DNA of 64,000 nt from Planctomycetota bacterium (GTDB lineage Bacteria; Planctomycetota; UBA8742; UBA2392): the NCBI GenBank assembly GCA_003576915.1, contig QEVF01000013.1, positions 1 to 64,000 of the forward strand, read 5' to 3'. A program made the translations under genes and the position numbers. Below, one piece after another: positions 27,658-37,499 of the stretch; positions within the stretch are counted from its first letter, which is position 1; every line of letters starts with the position of its first letter. The notes under the pieces were generated by a model. That model did no database searches and was not told where the DNA came from. It saw only the letters and a list, made by a program, of their open reading frames with translations.

Positions 27658-27713
27658 GCCGCAGCGGGAAGAGGTCCCGGGCCGCGAGCACGCGCCCTGG
27701 GACCTGCGGCTGG
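27658..27713. promoter_or_regulatory. Long dyad between the HTH-TPR gene and a surface protein gene
   Basis: AGGTCCC-GGGC and GCCCTGGGACCT form the inner arms (one-base bulge) around about 10 bases; the outer arms AGCCGCAG and TGCGGCT extend it. It lies in the 207-base divergent gap, 44 bases upstream of the ATG at 27757. It may be an operator for the adjacent HTH protein or a leader hairpin. Confidence 0.4.
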
Positions 27714-27756
27714 GCGGACTGCGGAATTCGGGCACCTTCAACTCAGGGAGTTCACA

Positions 27757-30699
27757 ATGAATCGCTTCAGGCTCACGCTGGCATTCACCCTTGGCGCCCT
27801 GTGCGCGGCCGGGCTCGCCGCCCAGGATTACGGCGATGCGCCTTCGCCTTATCCGACCTGCGCGCACTGGGATCAAAGCCAGGGCATACGCCTTGATGTG
27901 ATCGGTTTCTCCGTCAGCGACGACGGTTACCTGGCTTCGCAGGTGGTGGCCGGCGGCTTCACCGCCGACGAAGGCGACGACGGCGTCGAGTTTCTGAACT
28001 TCATCAAGGGTTCGACAGCCCAGATCAAGGTCGCCGTCATCTGCACCCAGAACACCAACGACCTCGCCGTGTGGATGGACTTCAACAATGACGGCCAGTG
28101 GGACGCCGGCGAGCGGGTCATCTGGGCGGGGTACAGTTCAGCCGCCCCCAACGGCGCATTTGCAGCCCGGGTCGCCACGCCGGGAAGCTCCAGCACCAGT
28201 TTCAACACCTACAACGTCAACATTCCGGCGGGCGCGGTGGGCACCCACTGCCGCGTGCGCGTGCGGCTGTGGGACACTGCCTCGCACACCTCGGGTGCGA
28301 TGGCGGCCAACGGCGGCGGCAGCCCGAGCCTCGCCTCAGATTATGGCGAGTGCGAAGACAACGAAGTGCCCTACGGCACCAGCACGGGCTCCAAGGCCGA
28401 CGTCAAAGTCTACGATCCCAACCTCATGGTCCTGACGGCGCCTGTGCCCTCAGGGGGCAACGACAACCGCGGCAACCTGACTGCGGGCCAGCAGGCCACG
28501 CTTTACTACGGCGTCAGTTGCCTGAACACGGCAAGCTATGCCCTGCGTTTTCCGACTGCGCCCACGTTGACCATCTCGCCGGTGTCCAATTGCAGCGTCG
28601 TGGAATACATCGTGCCGGCCACGGGTTACTCCGGCATTCCCGGCGGCGGCTACTTCACAGTGATCTTCGGCCTGACCCCCACCGCGGCCGGCAGCCCCTT
28701 CTCGGCCACGGTCACGATGAACACCAATCAGCCCGTCAGCCCGGTCTATTCCTGGACCATCTCCGGCAACGCGGTCGCCCCGGCCCCCAGCCTCAGCCTG
28801 CAGCGTCCCGCCTACACCCCCATCGCCAACGGCTCAACGGACAATGTCGGAACGGTCAGTACCGGCAGTGGCCAGTCCTTCACCTGGTACATCTTCAATA
28901 ACGGCGCGGCCACGCTCAATCTCACCGGCAGCCCGCTCGTCGCACTCTCGGCCTTCAACAACTGCAGCGCCACGCTGACATCCGCCCCCGCCTCCAGCCT
29001 GCCCGGCGGCGGCTACTCGACGTTGTTCACGCTTCAGATTGTTCCGGCGGCGGCCGGGTTCTTCAGCTTCCAGGCCTCCATTGCCAGCAACGACACCAGC
29101 GCCAATCCCTACAGTGTGACGGTTGCGGGCAACGGCGGGTCTTCCGGCGGCACACCGAGCATGAATGTCCAGCGGCCGGCGGGCACCACTATTGCCAACG
29201 GCGCGACGGACAGCCTCGGCGCGCTCTCCCTTGGCGCCGGTTCTTCCTTCTCGTACAGCATCGGAAACCCCGGCAGCGGTACGCTCGTACTCACGGGCTC
29301 TCCCCTCGTGGCGCTGTCCAACATCAGCGGTTGCAGTGTCAGCGTGACCAGTCAGCCCGCGTCCAGCGTGGCGGCAGGGAGTCAGACGAGCTTCGTCGTG
29401 CTGGTCACGCCATCGGCCGCCGGTTTCAGCTTCCGCATGACGATTGCCAACAGTGACGCTGCCAACAACCCCTACATCGTCAATGTCACGGGAACAGCGT
29501 CTGCCACCTCGTCGCCCGAGATTGACGTCAGCCGCGGTGCCACGCCTGTGACGTCGGGCGGTAGCGACGCACTTGGGCAAGTCGCCCTGGGTGGTCCGAC
29601 CGCCTTTACCTGGACCGTGGCCAACCTCGGCACGGCGGCGCTGACGATCAGCGGGCTGAGCCTCGGCGGTCAAAGCAATTGCACCGCCACCGTCGGAACT
29701 TCGCCGGCCGCAACCGTCGCGGCGGGCTCGACCACCACGTTCAGCATCAACGTCACGCCCGCCGGGGCATCGGCCTTCAGCTTCTCGGTTTCCATTTCGA
29801 ACAACGATTCCAACGAGAACCCGTACACATTTCAGGTGAATGGAACAGGAGTGGTGAACGGTCCGGAGATCGACCTGCAGCGCCCGGCCGGGACCTCGCT
29901 GGCTTCCGGCAGCACGGACAGCCAGGGAACGGTGGCCTTTGGCGTCAACCTTCAGCTCACCTACATTGTGGCCAATCTCGGCAACCAGACACTGAGCCTC
30001 ACGGGCACTCCGGCGGTGGCCCTGTCCAACATCTCCAACTGCAGCGTGGCGGTGACCTCTGCGCCGGGAAGCGCGATTCCCGCCAGTTCCAACACCAGCT
30101 TCACCATCAACTACAACGTTTCAGGCGTCGGCGCCTTCGGCTTCCGCCTCACGCTGGCCAGCAACGACGCGGATGAACCGGCCTATATCATCAACGTCGG
30201 CGGAACGGGCGGCACCTTGCCCGACATCAGCGTGCGGCTTCTCAGCGCGCAAGTGGCCGACGGCGGCCAGGCCGCGGCAGGCAACCTGAACATCAATGCC
30301 CCGGTGCGCCTGACTTTCACCATCACGAACGCCGGCAACGCTCCCCTCAATCTGACGGGCCCCTCGCCCGTGGCTGCGGGCGGAACGGTGAACTGCAGCG
30401 CCGTGGTAGTGCAGCCTGCCCAGCTCACACTGGCTGCCGGCGCATCCACGACTTTCGGCGTCGATGTCACGGCGACTTCCCTGAACTCCTTCAGCTTCTC
30501 GATCAGTATCAGCAGCGACGATCCCGACGAGAACCCCTTCAACTTCACCGTGCAGGGCGTTGGCTCCACGTTCACCATCGGCGGCAGCGGCGGCGGAGGG
30601 GGCGGTTGCAGCGCGGACACCGCCGGCTCCAGTGCCTGGCTGTGCTTGCCCCTGGCCCTGCTGGCCGCCTGGAGTCTTCGGCGCCGGCGCACGGCCTGA
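27757..30699 (+). CDS. Secreted GEVED / choice-of-anchor D repeat protein with sorting tail
   Basis: 980 residues from the ATG at 27757 (site AGGGAG upstream). A signal peptide precedes DYGDAPSPYPTC, the start of a GEVED-type domain ending ASDYGECEDNEVPYGT near residue 210 and containing the aspartate-rich WMDFNNDGQWDAGE. Six tandem choice-of-anchor-D-like modules of about 105 residues follow; three start PxIDxxRxAG or similar and most end with NPYxxxVxG. The C-terminus is Gly-rich, then GGGGCSADTAGSSAWL, a hydrophobic stretch and RRRRTA. This resembles MYXO-CTERM tails that are cut and surface-anchored. It is probably a cell-surface structural or adhesion protein; no enzyme motif is seen. 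Confidence 0.85.
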   Translation: MNRFRLTLAFTLGALCAAGLAAQDYGDAPSPYPTCAHWDQSQGIRLDVIGFSVSDDGYLASQVVAGGFTADEGDDGVEFLNFIKGSTAQIKVAVICTQNTNDLAVWMDFNNDGQWDAGERVIWAGYSSAAPNGAFAARVATPGSSSTSFNTYNVNIPAGAVGTHCRVRVRLWDTASHTSGAMAANGGGSPSLASDYGECEDNEVPYGTSTGSKADVKVYDPNLMVLTAPVPSGGNDNRGNLTAGQQATLYYGVSCLNTASYALRFPTAPTLTISPVSNCSVVEYIVPATGYSGIPGGGYFTVIFGLTPTAAGSPFSATVTMNTNQPVSPVYSWTISGNAVAPAPSLSLQRPAYTPIANGSTDNVGTVSTGSGQSFTWYIFNNGAATLNLTGSPLVALSAFNNCSATLTSAPASSLPGGGYSTLFTLQIVPAAAGFFSFQASIASNDTSANPYSVTVAGNGGSSGGTPSMNVQRPAGTTIANGATDSLGALSLGAGSSFSYSIGNPGSGTLVLTGSPLVALSNISGCSVSVTSQPASSVAAGSQTSFVVLVTPSAAGFSFRMTIANSDAANNPYIVNVTGTASATSSPEIDVSRGATPVTSGGSDALGQVALGGPTAFTWTVANLGTAALTISGLSLGGQSNCTATVGTSPAATVAAGSTTTFSINVTPAGASAFSFSVSISNNDSNENPYTFQVNGTGVVNGPEIDLQRPAGTSLASGSTDSQGTVAFGVNLQLTYIVANLGNQTLSLTGTPAVALSNISNCSVAVTSAPGSAIPASSNTSFTINYNVSGVGAFGFRLTLASNDADEPAYIINVGGTGGTLPDISVRLLSAQVADGGQAAAGNLNINAPVRLTFTITNAGNAPLNLTGPSPVAAGGTVNCSAVVVQPAQLTLAAGASTTFGVDVTATSLNSFSFSISISSDDPDENPFNFTVQGVGSTFTIGGSGGGGGGCSADTAGSSAWLCLPLALLAAWSLRRRRTA

Positions 30700-30722
30700 T
30701 GATCGCCCGCAGGCTCAAACTT

Positions 30723-30757
30723 GGGAGAGGGCTCAGCGGCCCTCTCCCGGCATTTTT
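30723..30757 (+). terminator. Rho-independent terminator
   Basis: GGGAGAGGG (30723-30731) pairs with CCCTCTCCC (30740-30748); the hairpin is followed by GGCATTTTT. Confidence 0.75.
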
Positions 30758-30820
30758 GGCGCTGCTTGTTGCCACTGCTGCGCGGGCCATGCAGAATCCG
30801 GCTACACTCTGGGGCACTCC

Positions 30821-31381
30821 ATGGCAGGCAGCAAGCCACAACCGGGCAATTCCTCCAGCGCCTCCGGCAAGCGCGCCGCCATCCAGATTGACGCGGACTT
30901 CTCGGAGAAGCCTTCAAGCCCCGGCGCGTCTCAGCAGCGTGGCGCCGGCCGCCGCGCCGGCGCCTATGTGCCGGACAGCAGCAGTCTTCCCACGACCGGC
31001 TCCAAAGCGGTGTTCTGGGGCATCGTCGGCGCCGTCATTGGTCTTCCGGTCCTTGTTACGCTTGTCCTGGTGCTGCAGGACCCGGATGATGTCAACCGCT
31101 ATCCCATACAACGCGCCAACGAGGCCCGCGCCCATTCGGCGCTCATCATCGAGCATGCCAAGAGTGCTTATGCCCGCGGCGTTGCGCTTCCCGCCGCTCC
31201 GAGCCTGAGCGACTTGGGCTTGACCGAAACCAGGGTCAGGGGTGAATACGGCCTGACCTACGAACTCAGCTACTCGCCTCCGGCGCTCACGGTCATCGTA
31301 CAGGACGTGTTTCTGGAGAACCCGCGCGAGCTCGTGACGGTCATCAACCTCGACACCGGTTCCGTTAACACCAATCGCTGA
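30821..31381 (+). CDS. Single-pass membrane protein of unknown function
   Basis: 186 residues from the ATG at 30821 (the same frame is open upstream through the terminator, which argues against an earlier start). A charged, Ser/Gly-rich cytoplasmic N-terminus of about 65 residues is followed by one membrane helix (VFWGIVGAVIGLPVLVTLVL), then a ~95-residue outside domain with a helix and a beta region (YGLTYELSYSPPALTVIVQD). I do not recognise the family. It lies six bases before the photolyase gene, so the two are probably co-transcribed. Confidence 0.65.
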   Translation: MAGSKPQPGNSSSASGKRAAIQIDADFSEKPSSPGASQQRGAGRRAGAYVPDSSSLPTTGSKAVFWGIVGAVIGLPVLVTLVLVLQDPDDVNRYPIQRANEARAHSALIIEHAKSAYARGVALPAAPSLSDLGLTETRVRGEYGLTYELSYSPPALTVIVQDVFLENPRELVTVINLDTGSVNTNR

Positions 31382-31386
31382 CTTCC

Positions 31387-32814
31387 TTGGTCCCGGAATC
31401 CCGCATCTCGCGCTGCAATTCCCACACCGTGTCGCGGCGCGGCCGCTATGTGCTCTACTGGATGATTGCGCAGCGGCGTCTGGGGCATAACTTTGCCCTC
31501 CAGCGCGCGGCCGAGCTGGCCCGTGATCTGGACAAGCCGCTGCTTGTGCTGGAGGCACTGCGCTGCGGCTACCGCTGGGCCAGCGACAGGATCCACCGCT
31601 TCATCCTTGACGGCATGGCGGAGCGGGAAGGCACTCCCGGTTACTGGCCCTACGTGGAACCCGCGCCCGGCGCCGGCAAGGGCCTGCTTGCGGCCCTGGC
31701 CAGGGATGCCAGCGCCGTGGTGACGGATGACTTTCCCTGCTTCTTCTTGCCGCGCATGGTTCGCGCCGCGGGCCCGCAGTTGGGCGAGACCCTTGAGGCC
31801 GTGGACGGCAACGGCGTTCTGCCCCTGCGCCTTTCCGAGCGCACATGGCCCTCCGCGTACGCTTTCCGCCGGTTCATGCAGAAGAACATCACGGCCTGCC
31901 TGGTCCAGGAGCCCCTGGCACAGCCGCTGGAGCTGGCCCGGGCTGCCGAAGAAAGCCTCTTGGACGACAAGCTGCTCCGTCGCTGGCCCAGAACCCTGTT
32001 GGCCCGGGTGAAGCTGGCCGAACTGCCCATCGACCACAGCGTCCTGCCGACCCTGCGCGGAGGCAGCACGCCCGCAGGCGCGCGGCTGGAGCGCTTTGTG
32101 CATTCCGGCCTGGGCCGATACGCGGACGACCGCAACGAGATTGAAGACGATCCGTCCAGCGGTCTGTCGCCCTATCTGCACTTTGGACATATCGGCACGC
32201 ACCAGGTGCTGGGCAGCCTGGCGGGGCTCGAAGGCTGGACTCCCGCCAGGCTGGCTCAACGCGCCACGGGCAAGCGGGCGGGGTTCTGGGGCATGAGCGA
32301 AGGGGCGGAGGCCTTCCTCGATCAGATCGTGACTTGGCGCGAGCTGGGATACCACTTCTGCGCACGGGAGGAGCGCTACGACCGCTTCGAGAGTCTGCCC
32401 CTCTGGGCACAAATCACCCTGACCGAGCACGCTTCAGACAAACGCAAGACCCTCTACAACCTGGCGGAGTTTGACTCGGCCTCGACCCACGACCCACTCT
32501 GGAACGCCGCGCAGCGGCAACTGCGTCGAGACGGAATCATGCACAACTACCTGCGCATGCTCTGGGGCAAGAAGATACTGGAGTGGACTGCTTCGCCGCA
32601 GGAGGCCCTGAACATCATGATAGAGATGAACAACCGCTACGCTCTCGATGGCCGCGACCCCAACAGCTATTCGGGCATCTTCTGGTGTCTGGGTCGATTT
32701 GACCGCCCCTGGGGCCCCCGGCGCCCCGTGTTTGGCAGCGTCCGATACATGTCAAGTGAAAGCACCGCCCGCAAGATGAACGTCCGCGGCTACCTGACCC
32801 GTTATGGAGCCTAG
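31387..32814 (+). CDS. Class II-like deoxyribodipyrimidine photolyase
   Basis: 475 residues, from a TTG at 31387 six bases after the preceding stop. The N-terminal domain begins with GRYVLYWMIAQRRLGHN, the form of class II photolyases. The FAD-binding half has LDQIVTWRELGYHFC, NYLRMLWGKKILEW and NNRYALDGRDPNSYSGIFW, with the class II DGRDPN block intact. It repairs cyclobutane pyrimidine dimers with light. The motif after it (RFDRPWGPRRPVFGSVRYM) is also family-typical. A later Met (MIAQRR) would remove conserved residues, so the TTG is preferred. Confidence 0.88.
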   Translation: MVPESRISRCNSHTVSRRGRYVLYWMIAQRRLGHNFALQRAAELARDLDKPLLVLEALRCGYRWASDRIHRFILDGMAEREGTPGYWPYVEPAPGAGKGLLAALARDASAVVTDDFPCFFLPRMVRAAGPQLGETLEAVDGNGVLPLRLSERTWPSAYAFRRFMQKNITACLVQEPLAQPLELARAAEESLLDDKLLRRWPRTLLARVKLAELPIDHSVLPTLRGGSTPAGARLERFVHSGLGRYADDRNEIEDDPSSGLSPYLHFGHIGTHQVLGSLAGLEGWTPARLAQRATGKRAGFWGMSEGAEAFLDQIVTWRELGYHFCAREERYDRFESLPLWAQITLTEHASDKRKTLYNLAEFDSASTHDPLWNAAQRQLRRDGIMHNYLRMLWGKKILEWTASPQEALNIMIEMNNRYALDGRDPNSYSGIFWCLGRFDRPWGPRRPVFGSVRYMSSESTARKMNVRGYLTRYGA

Positions 32815-32868
32815 CAGGTCGTTGACAGAGCGGCGGCCGGCCACTTTTTCAACCCGGTTGGGCCGAAG

Positions 32869-32960
32869 AAGGTTCAGCCCGACCTTCATATCAAGCGGCC
32901 TTTCAGGCGCCTGAAATGCGCCAGCCATCCATGGCCTGCGTGAGCAGGCCGTATTTCAAC
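32869..32960 (+). repeat. Three-hairpin repeat, copy 1 (downstream of photolyase)
   Basis: Within the 223-base gap after the photolyase gene. Hairpins: GGGC...GCCC (about 32,859-32,880), the palindrome TTTCAGGCGCCTGAAA (32901-32916) and GGCCTGC-GTGA-GCAGGCC (32933-32950) with a GNRA loop, then GTATTTC. A second copy lies on the minus strand at 47508-47605. A C/T-rich stretch ending in TTTTTT lies about 25 bases further on. Confidence 0.55.
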
Positions 32961-33037
32961 GGCCGGCCAGCCCCCTTTTTTGTGGAACCGGCAGCCCCAC
33001 TGGCTCGTATTAACTACTGACCGCCAATGGGGTTGCC

Positions 33038-35230
33038 ATGTCCGCCAACCGTTTCTCGGGGCTGAATCTCGTACTGTTGGCCGTCACGCTCTGCGCGCTG
33101 CTGTTTGGTGTGTACGGTTTCATCCGTCCGACGGACCACGTGGCAACGGCCCCCCGTAACCAGTGCAAGGGCGCTGCCCCTGAAACGGCTTCACGGGATG
33201 ACGCCTTGCCGGAGGCGAAACCCGCGGGGCTCGCCCGCGGGCCTTCCGCGGGCGATCAGCCGCCCAAGGGCGAGGCGGCACCCCAACCTGCGGCAGACGG
33301 GCCGACAGCGCAACCCGCGGTTGCGGCGCCCAGCGACAAGGGCGATGCGCAACTGACGGGGCTCGTCCTGAGCCACGAAGGCAAGGCGGTTTCCGGGGCC
33401 GTGGTTACGGCGCGCCGCTCCAATCTGAATGTCGACGTTCCGGACGTAAGCGCACTTCAGCCGGCGGAGGCGCGCGACGCGCTCAACCGGTATTTCGCTT
33501 TGCTGCATCGGGAAACGCGCAGCACCGGCAGCGACGCCGAGGGGCGCTTCAGGTTCACGGGCCTGGATCCGCGGCTGGCCTACGACCTTTCGGCGCAGCT
33601 CGACGGCGCGGGACGGGCCGAGTTGCGTCGCGCGGCCGCGGGCGACAACGTGCGTCTGATACTGAAGCCGCAGGCGCTCCTGAAAGGGCGAGTTACGGGC
33701 CCTGACGGGACTGCCATCGGCGAATTCAGCGTGCGGATTTACCGACGCAACGCCGAGTGGGAGGCCCGCGAACGCAGTTTCAGCGCTCCTGACGGACGAT
33801 TCACCATGGAGTGCGATGGCGGCGCCCTGATGGTCGCCTTGAGCGCCCCCGGCTTCTACCAGTCGCAGCCGGCGGAAGTTTCTGTCGAGGGCACATTGAC
33901 CGAACAGGTCTTCGCCCTGGAGCAGGCGGCAACCCTCAGCGGCACCGTGCGCGATGCGTCGGGCAACCCCCTGGCCAACGCACGCATTTCGAGTGGCGGT
34001 GACGTTCGTTCACGATCCATGGAGCGTCGCTCGGCCGGAAGCTGGGAGGATGAAAGCAGTTCCGCGCGCACGGACTCGCTGGGCCGCTACCGGCTCGACT
34101 CCCTTGCCCCACGGGAATACACGTTCACGGCCCGCTACGGCGAGTCCAGCGAAACACGCACAATTACGGTCAGCGCGGGCGAAAACACGCTGGACTTCAG
34201 CCTCGATGTCGGGGCCACACTGACCCTCAAGCTGCGCAACGCGCGCGGTCAGCCCGTGGAGGCCGAGGCGGTGTACTTCTGGCGCAAGGACGGACGCTGG
34301 CTTCAGGCGGAGCGCCATCTCGCCCGCGAACCGGGAACTGCCACGTTTTCCGGAATCAAACCGGGCGATTACACGATGTCGGTTTCGGCCTCCGGCTATC
34401 CCTCCCTGCGCCGAGACGTGAAACTGGCTGCGGGCGAGCAGTCGCTGGAGCTCGAACTGCCGGACGGCGCGATGCTGGGTGGCCGGATCAGCAGCAGTTC
34501 CGGCGGCTCCATCGCCGGCTTGTCCATCCGGCTCATCAAGGAGGGCGAAGATGAGAACATGGCCTGGGGAAGCGGGCGCTGGACCCAGGTCAAAGCGGAC
34601 GGTTCATTCCGCCTCGGCCCCGTGGAACCCGGCCTCTGGACGATTGAAATGCTCGGGCAGGACTGGCGCAAGATCAGCAGCGAAAAGCGCAGCCTCGTAG
34701 TCGGGGAAAACAGCTTTGACTTCACCGTGAACACCGGCGGGTCCCTCACCGTTCGCATCACCGACGAGACGGGCAAGCCCGCGCAATGGGCCTACGCCCT
34801 CCTCGAATCTGCGCAGGGCAAGCGGTTTGGCGCCAATGCCAATGCCCAGGGCATTGCCGACATCACTTTCATCGATCCCGGCGAGTACGTCCTGCGCGTC
34901 ACGGCCAACCGCCTTGCCGCCCCGGCGACCACCGTCAACATCCGCTCTGGGGCCAACGAAGCGGCCGTGTCCCTCAAGACGCCCAACTGCGCGCGGATTA
35001 CCGCAGTCACGCCCAATTCCCAGGCCGCGCGCATCGGTCTGGCCCCCGGTGACCTGATCATCGAGTACGCCGGCGAGAAAGTGAACAACTGGGAAGACGT
35101 GGGCCGCCTGCGCCGCAAATACGAGAGCAGCGCCGAAGTTGCCATGACCATCGAACGCAACGGCCAACTCCAGTCCTTCAACCTCAAGGGTGGACAGATC
35201 GGAATTGACGGCGAAAACGCCGTGCGTTGA
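33038..35230 (+). CDS. Membrane-anchored carboxypeptidase-regulatory-like repeat protein with PDZ (paralogue 1)
   Basis: 730 residues. A single N-terminal membrane anchor (LNLVLLAVTLCALLFGVYGF) is followed by a low-complexity Pro/Ala/Glu linker to residue ~105. Several ~85-residue beta-sandwich modules of the carboxypeptidase-regulatory-like type follow (LTGLVLSHEGKAVSGAVV, ATLSGTVRDASGNPLANARI and others, each with a DGRF/LGRYR strand). At the C-terminus (about 645-725) is a PDZ domain with SQAARIGLAPGDLIIEYAG and an EVAMTIERNG strand, ending in AVR. It is probably periplasmic, binding peptides or polysaccharide; no catalytic site is visible. The next gene is a clear paralogue. Confidence 0.8.
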   Translation: MSANRFSGLNLVLLAVTLCALLFGVYGFIRPTDHVATAPRNQCKGAAPETASRDDALPEAKPAGLARGPSAGDQPPKGEAAPQPAADGPTAQPAVAAPSDKGDAQLTGLVLSHEGKAVSGAVVTARRSNLNVDVPDVSALQPAEARDALNRYFALLHRETRSTGSDAEGRFRFTGLDPRLAYDLSAQLDGAGRAELRRAAAGDNVRLILKPQALLKGRVTGPDGTAIGEFSVRIYRRNAEWEARERSFSAPDGRFTMECDGGALMVALSAPGFYQSQPAEVSVEGTLTEQVFALEQAATLSGTVRDASGNPLANARISSGGDVRSRSMERRSAGSWEDESSSARTDSLGRYRLDSLAPREYTFTARYGESSETRTITVSAGENTLDFSLDVGATLTLKLRNARGQPVEAEAVYFWRKDGRWLQAERHLAREPGTATFSGIKPGDYTMSVSASGYPSLRRDVKLAAGEQSLELELPDGAMLGGRISSSSGGSIAGLSIRLIKEGEDENMAWGSGRWTQVKADGSFRLGPVEPGLWTIEMLGQDWRKISSEKRSLVVGENSFDFTVNTGGSLTVRITDETGKPAQWAYALLESAQGKRFGANANAQGIADITFIDPGEYVLRVTANRLAAPATTVNIRSGANEAAVSLKTPNCARITAVTPNSQAARIGLAPGDLIIEYAGEKVNNWEDVGRLRRKYESSAEVAMTIERNGQLQSFNLKGGQIGIDGENAVR

Positions 35231-35274
35231 GCGCCGGCCCTCGTGCCCGACCTCGAACTCCCGGAGCCTCTCCC

Positions 35275-37482
35275 ATGGCTGCTAGCCGCCCCAACACCGT
35301 CAACCTTGCCCTGCTGGCAGTCACCATCCTTTCGCTCATGGTCGCGGCCTACGCCCTGCTGGTGGGCCCCCCCGGCAGTTCACGATCCAATGCCGCGCGC
35401 CCGGCTTGCAGCAATGCCGGTCGCGATGAAGTTCTGAGCGGTCGAGGAGGGCCGGACTACGAGTCCAGGCCGACGCGCGAGACCCACGGCGAACAGGCAG
35501 TTACCCGCCAGGACGGCGGCCCCGGCGACCCGGGCTCCTCGCAGGCCGAAGGTCACCGGCAGCCCACGGGCAGCACCGAGAGCCGCAAGCCCGCTGAAGT
35601 GGCCGTCGCAACAAGCGAGACCGGCAAGGGAACAATTTCCGGCCTCGTGATCGACGGCGAGGGCCGGGCCGTTGAAGGCGCGCTGGTGGTGGCCCGGCCC
35701 ACGGACCAACGCGAGCAGCCGCGCTCGCAACCCGATTTCGAGAGCGAGCTGGCCGAACTCGAGCGTCATATCCAGCGCTTGAGGAGCCAGCAGCGCAGTG
35801 CCACGTCGGGCGTCGATGGCCGGTTCGTCATCGCCGGCCTCCATGACGCTGTCGCCTACGATCTCTCGGCGGCAGCCCCAGGTGGAGGCGCGGCGCGGCT
35901 TGTTCGCGTGGCCTGCGGCGACGACGTGACCCTGCTGCTCAGCCGCGAATGTCTGTTGCGCGGCAAGGTAACGCGACAGGACGGCACACCCATCACCCGT
36001 TATCGGTTGCTCTGGATGCGCGCCGACCTTCCCAATGAGCCCGGCGGCGAGCGTGTCGTTTCGGGCGATGGGCGATACGAAGTCCGGGTCAGGCCGGGAC
36101 GCCAGACGATTTGGGTCATGGTCGAGGGCGCGGGCGTATCGGACCCCGTGGAGCTTGATGTTCCCCCTGCCGGTGCCGAGGCGAATTTCACCTTTGCCGG
36201 GCTGGCCACGCTCTCGGGCAGGGTGACGGACTCGCTGCAAAATCCGCTCCCCGAGGCCGTGGTGCGTCTGACACCCCTGGACGAGGACGACAAATCAGAA
36301 GTTGAAGCCTTGGAAGGCATGGGGCGCGGCGCTGTGGCCCGCTGCGACAGCCTGGGGCGCTATCGCTTCGAGGCCGTCGCCCATGGCCGCTACCAGATCA
36401 CGATTTCCCTGGGGGCCCGGTCAGAAACCCGGGAGATTGAAGTCTCGGGCCATGGCACGCAGGATTTCTCGCTCAACGCGGGCGCCCGGGTCACGCTGAA
36501 GTTCCGCAGCCCAAGGGGCGAGGCCGTGACGGACGTCAGCGTCGTTTTCGAGCGCCGGGGGCGGGCCGAACGACCGACGGCGCTGCCCGCCGAGGAACCT
36601 GGAGTTCGCGTCTACATCGGCCTCGAACCCGGAGACTACTCCATTCGCTATTTCGCCCGCGGCGGCGCTTGGGCGAGATACGAGGCCAAGGTCATCGACG
36701 GTGACAACCTGTTCAATCTGGACATTGCAGAGGCGGCGTTCGTTCAGGGCAAGGTCAGCGGCGCAGGCACCCCCGCCGACTTGACGGTGCGGCTCAAACC
36801 CGAAGGCGGAAAGGCCGAAAACAACCAGCACTACTCCGCCGTGGTCAAGGCAGACGGCACCTATCGCTGCGGACCGGCCCTGCCGGGAAACTACGTGCTG
36901 GAACTGGTGGCCCAGGGCCGGGTTGTCGTCTACAGCGCGAGCCTGCGGCTTGGTGCCGGCGACAACGATCAGGATGTGGCAGTTCGCGACGTTGCCTCCG
37001 TTTCCCTGCGCGTGCAGTTGCCCGACGGCAAGCCCGCACCCGGCGCCCGCGTAACGCTGACCAGCGGCAGGAACACTTTCAATGCGCGCTGCGACGAGCG
37101 TGGCCTGGCACGCCTGAGCTACGTGCCGGCCGGGGAATGCCGCATCGTGGCGGAAGCCGGCGGTCACCGTTCGCGGGAGCACGGCCTGACGCTGCGTTCG
37201 GGCGAGTCGGATTTCGCGCTGGAACTCAAGGCGCCCAACTGCGTGCGTGTGACCAAGGTGGACAAGGGGTCCGAGGCGGAGAAGGCAGGGTTGCAGGTGA
37301 ATGACCTGCTCTTCAACTACAACGGCCGCGATGTCACGGACCGCAAGTCGCTGGATGCGCTGATCAAGGAAGCCAGGAATCTGGAATCGGTGACCCTCTC
37401 CGTGGATCGCGGGGGACGTGTCATGGCCCTGACCATCAAGGGCGGAGCGTTTGGCGGCTCCTACACCGACGCCGTGCGATAG
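35275..37482 (+). CDS. Membrane-anchored carboxypeptidase-regulatory-like repeat protein with PDZ (paralogue 2)
   Basis: 735 residues from the ATG at 35275 (CCGGAG upstream), giving the same anchor layout as paralogue 1 (NLALLAVTILSLMVAAYALL); an upstream TTG is also in frame. A linker is followed by modules such as ISGLVIDGEGRAVEGALV and ATLSGRVTDSLQNPLPEAVV, a DSLGRYRF strand, and a C-terminal PDZ (SEAEKAGLQVNDLLFNYNGRDV). The protein again ends in DAVR. A coiled-coil-like insert (SELAELERHIQRLRSQQ) lies near residue 165. The two genes are 44 bases apart and are probably a duplicated pair in one operon. Confidence 0.8.
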   Translation: MAASRPNTVNLALLAVTILSLMVAAYALLVGPPGSSRSNAARPACSNAGRDEVLSGRGGPDYESRPTRETHGEQAVTRQDGGPGDPGSSQAEGHRQPTGSTESRKPAEVAVATSETGKGTISGLVIDGEGRAVEGALVVARPTDQREQPRSQPDFESELAELERHIQRLRSQQRSATSGVDGRFVIAGLHDAVAYDLSAAAPGGGAARLVRVACGDDVTLLLSRECLLRGKVTRQDGTPITRYRLLWMRADLPNEPGGERVVSGDGRYEVRVRPGRQTIWVMVEGAGVSDPVELDVPPAGAEANFTFAGLATLSGRVTDSLQNPLPEAVVRLTPLDEDDKSEVEALEGMGRGAVARCDSLGRYRFEAVAHGRYQITISLGARSETREIEVSGHGTQDFSLNAGARVTLKFRSPRGEAVTDVSVVFERRGRAERPTALPAEEPGVRVYIGLEPGDYSIRYFARGGAWARYEAKVIDGDNLFNLDIAEAAFVQGKVSGAGTPADLTVRLKPEGGKAENNQHYSAVVKADGTYRCGPALPGNYVLELVAQGRVVVYSASLRLGAGDNDQDVAVRDVASVSLRVQLPDGKPAPGARVTLTSGRNTFNARCDERGLARLSYVPAGECRIVAEAGGHRSREHGLTLRSGESDFALELKAPNCVRVTKVDKGSEAEKAGLQVNDLLFNYNGRDVTDRKSLDALIKEARNLESVTLSVDRGGRVMALTIKGGAFGGSYTDAVR

Positions 37483-37499
37483 ACCGGCGGAAACGGGAC

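Noticed and set aside
26659..27756. Upstream open frame continuous with the GEVED/anchor-D protein
   Set aside because: It lies antisense to the HTH-TPR gene and precedes a clear signal peptide with its own ribosome site at 27757.
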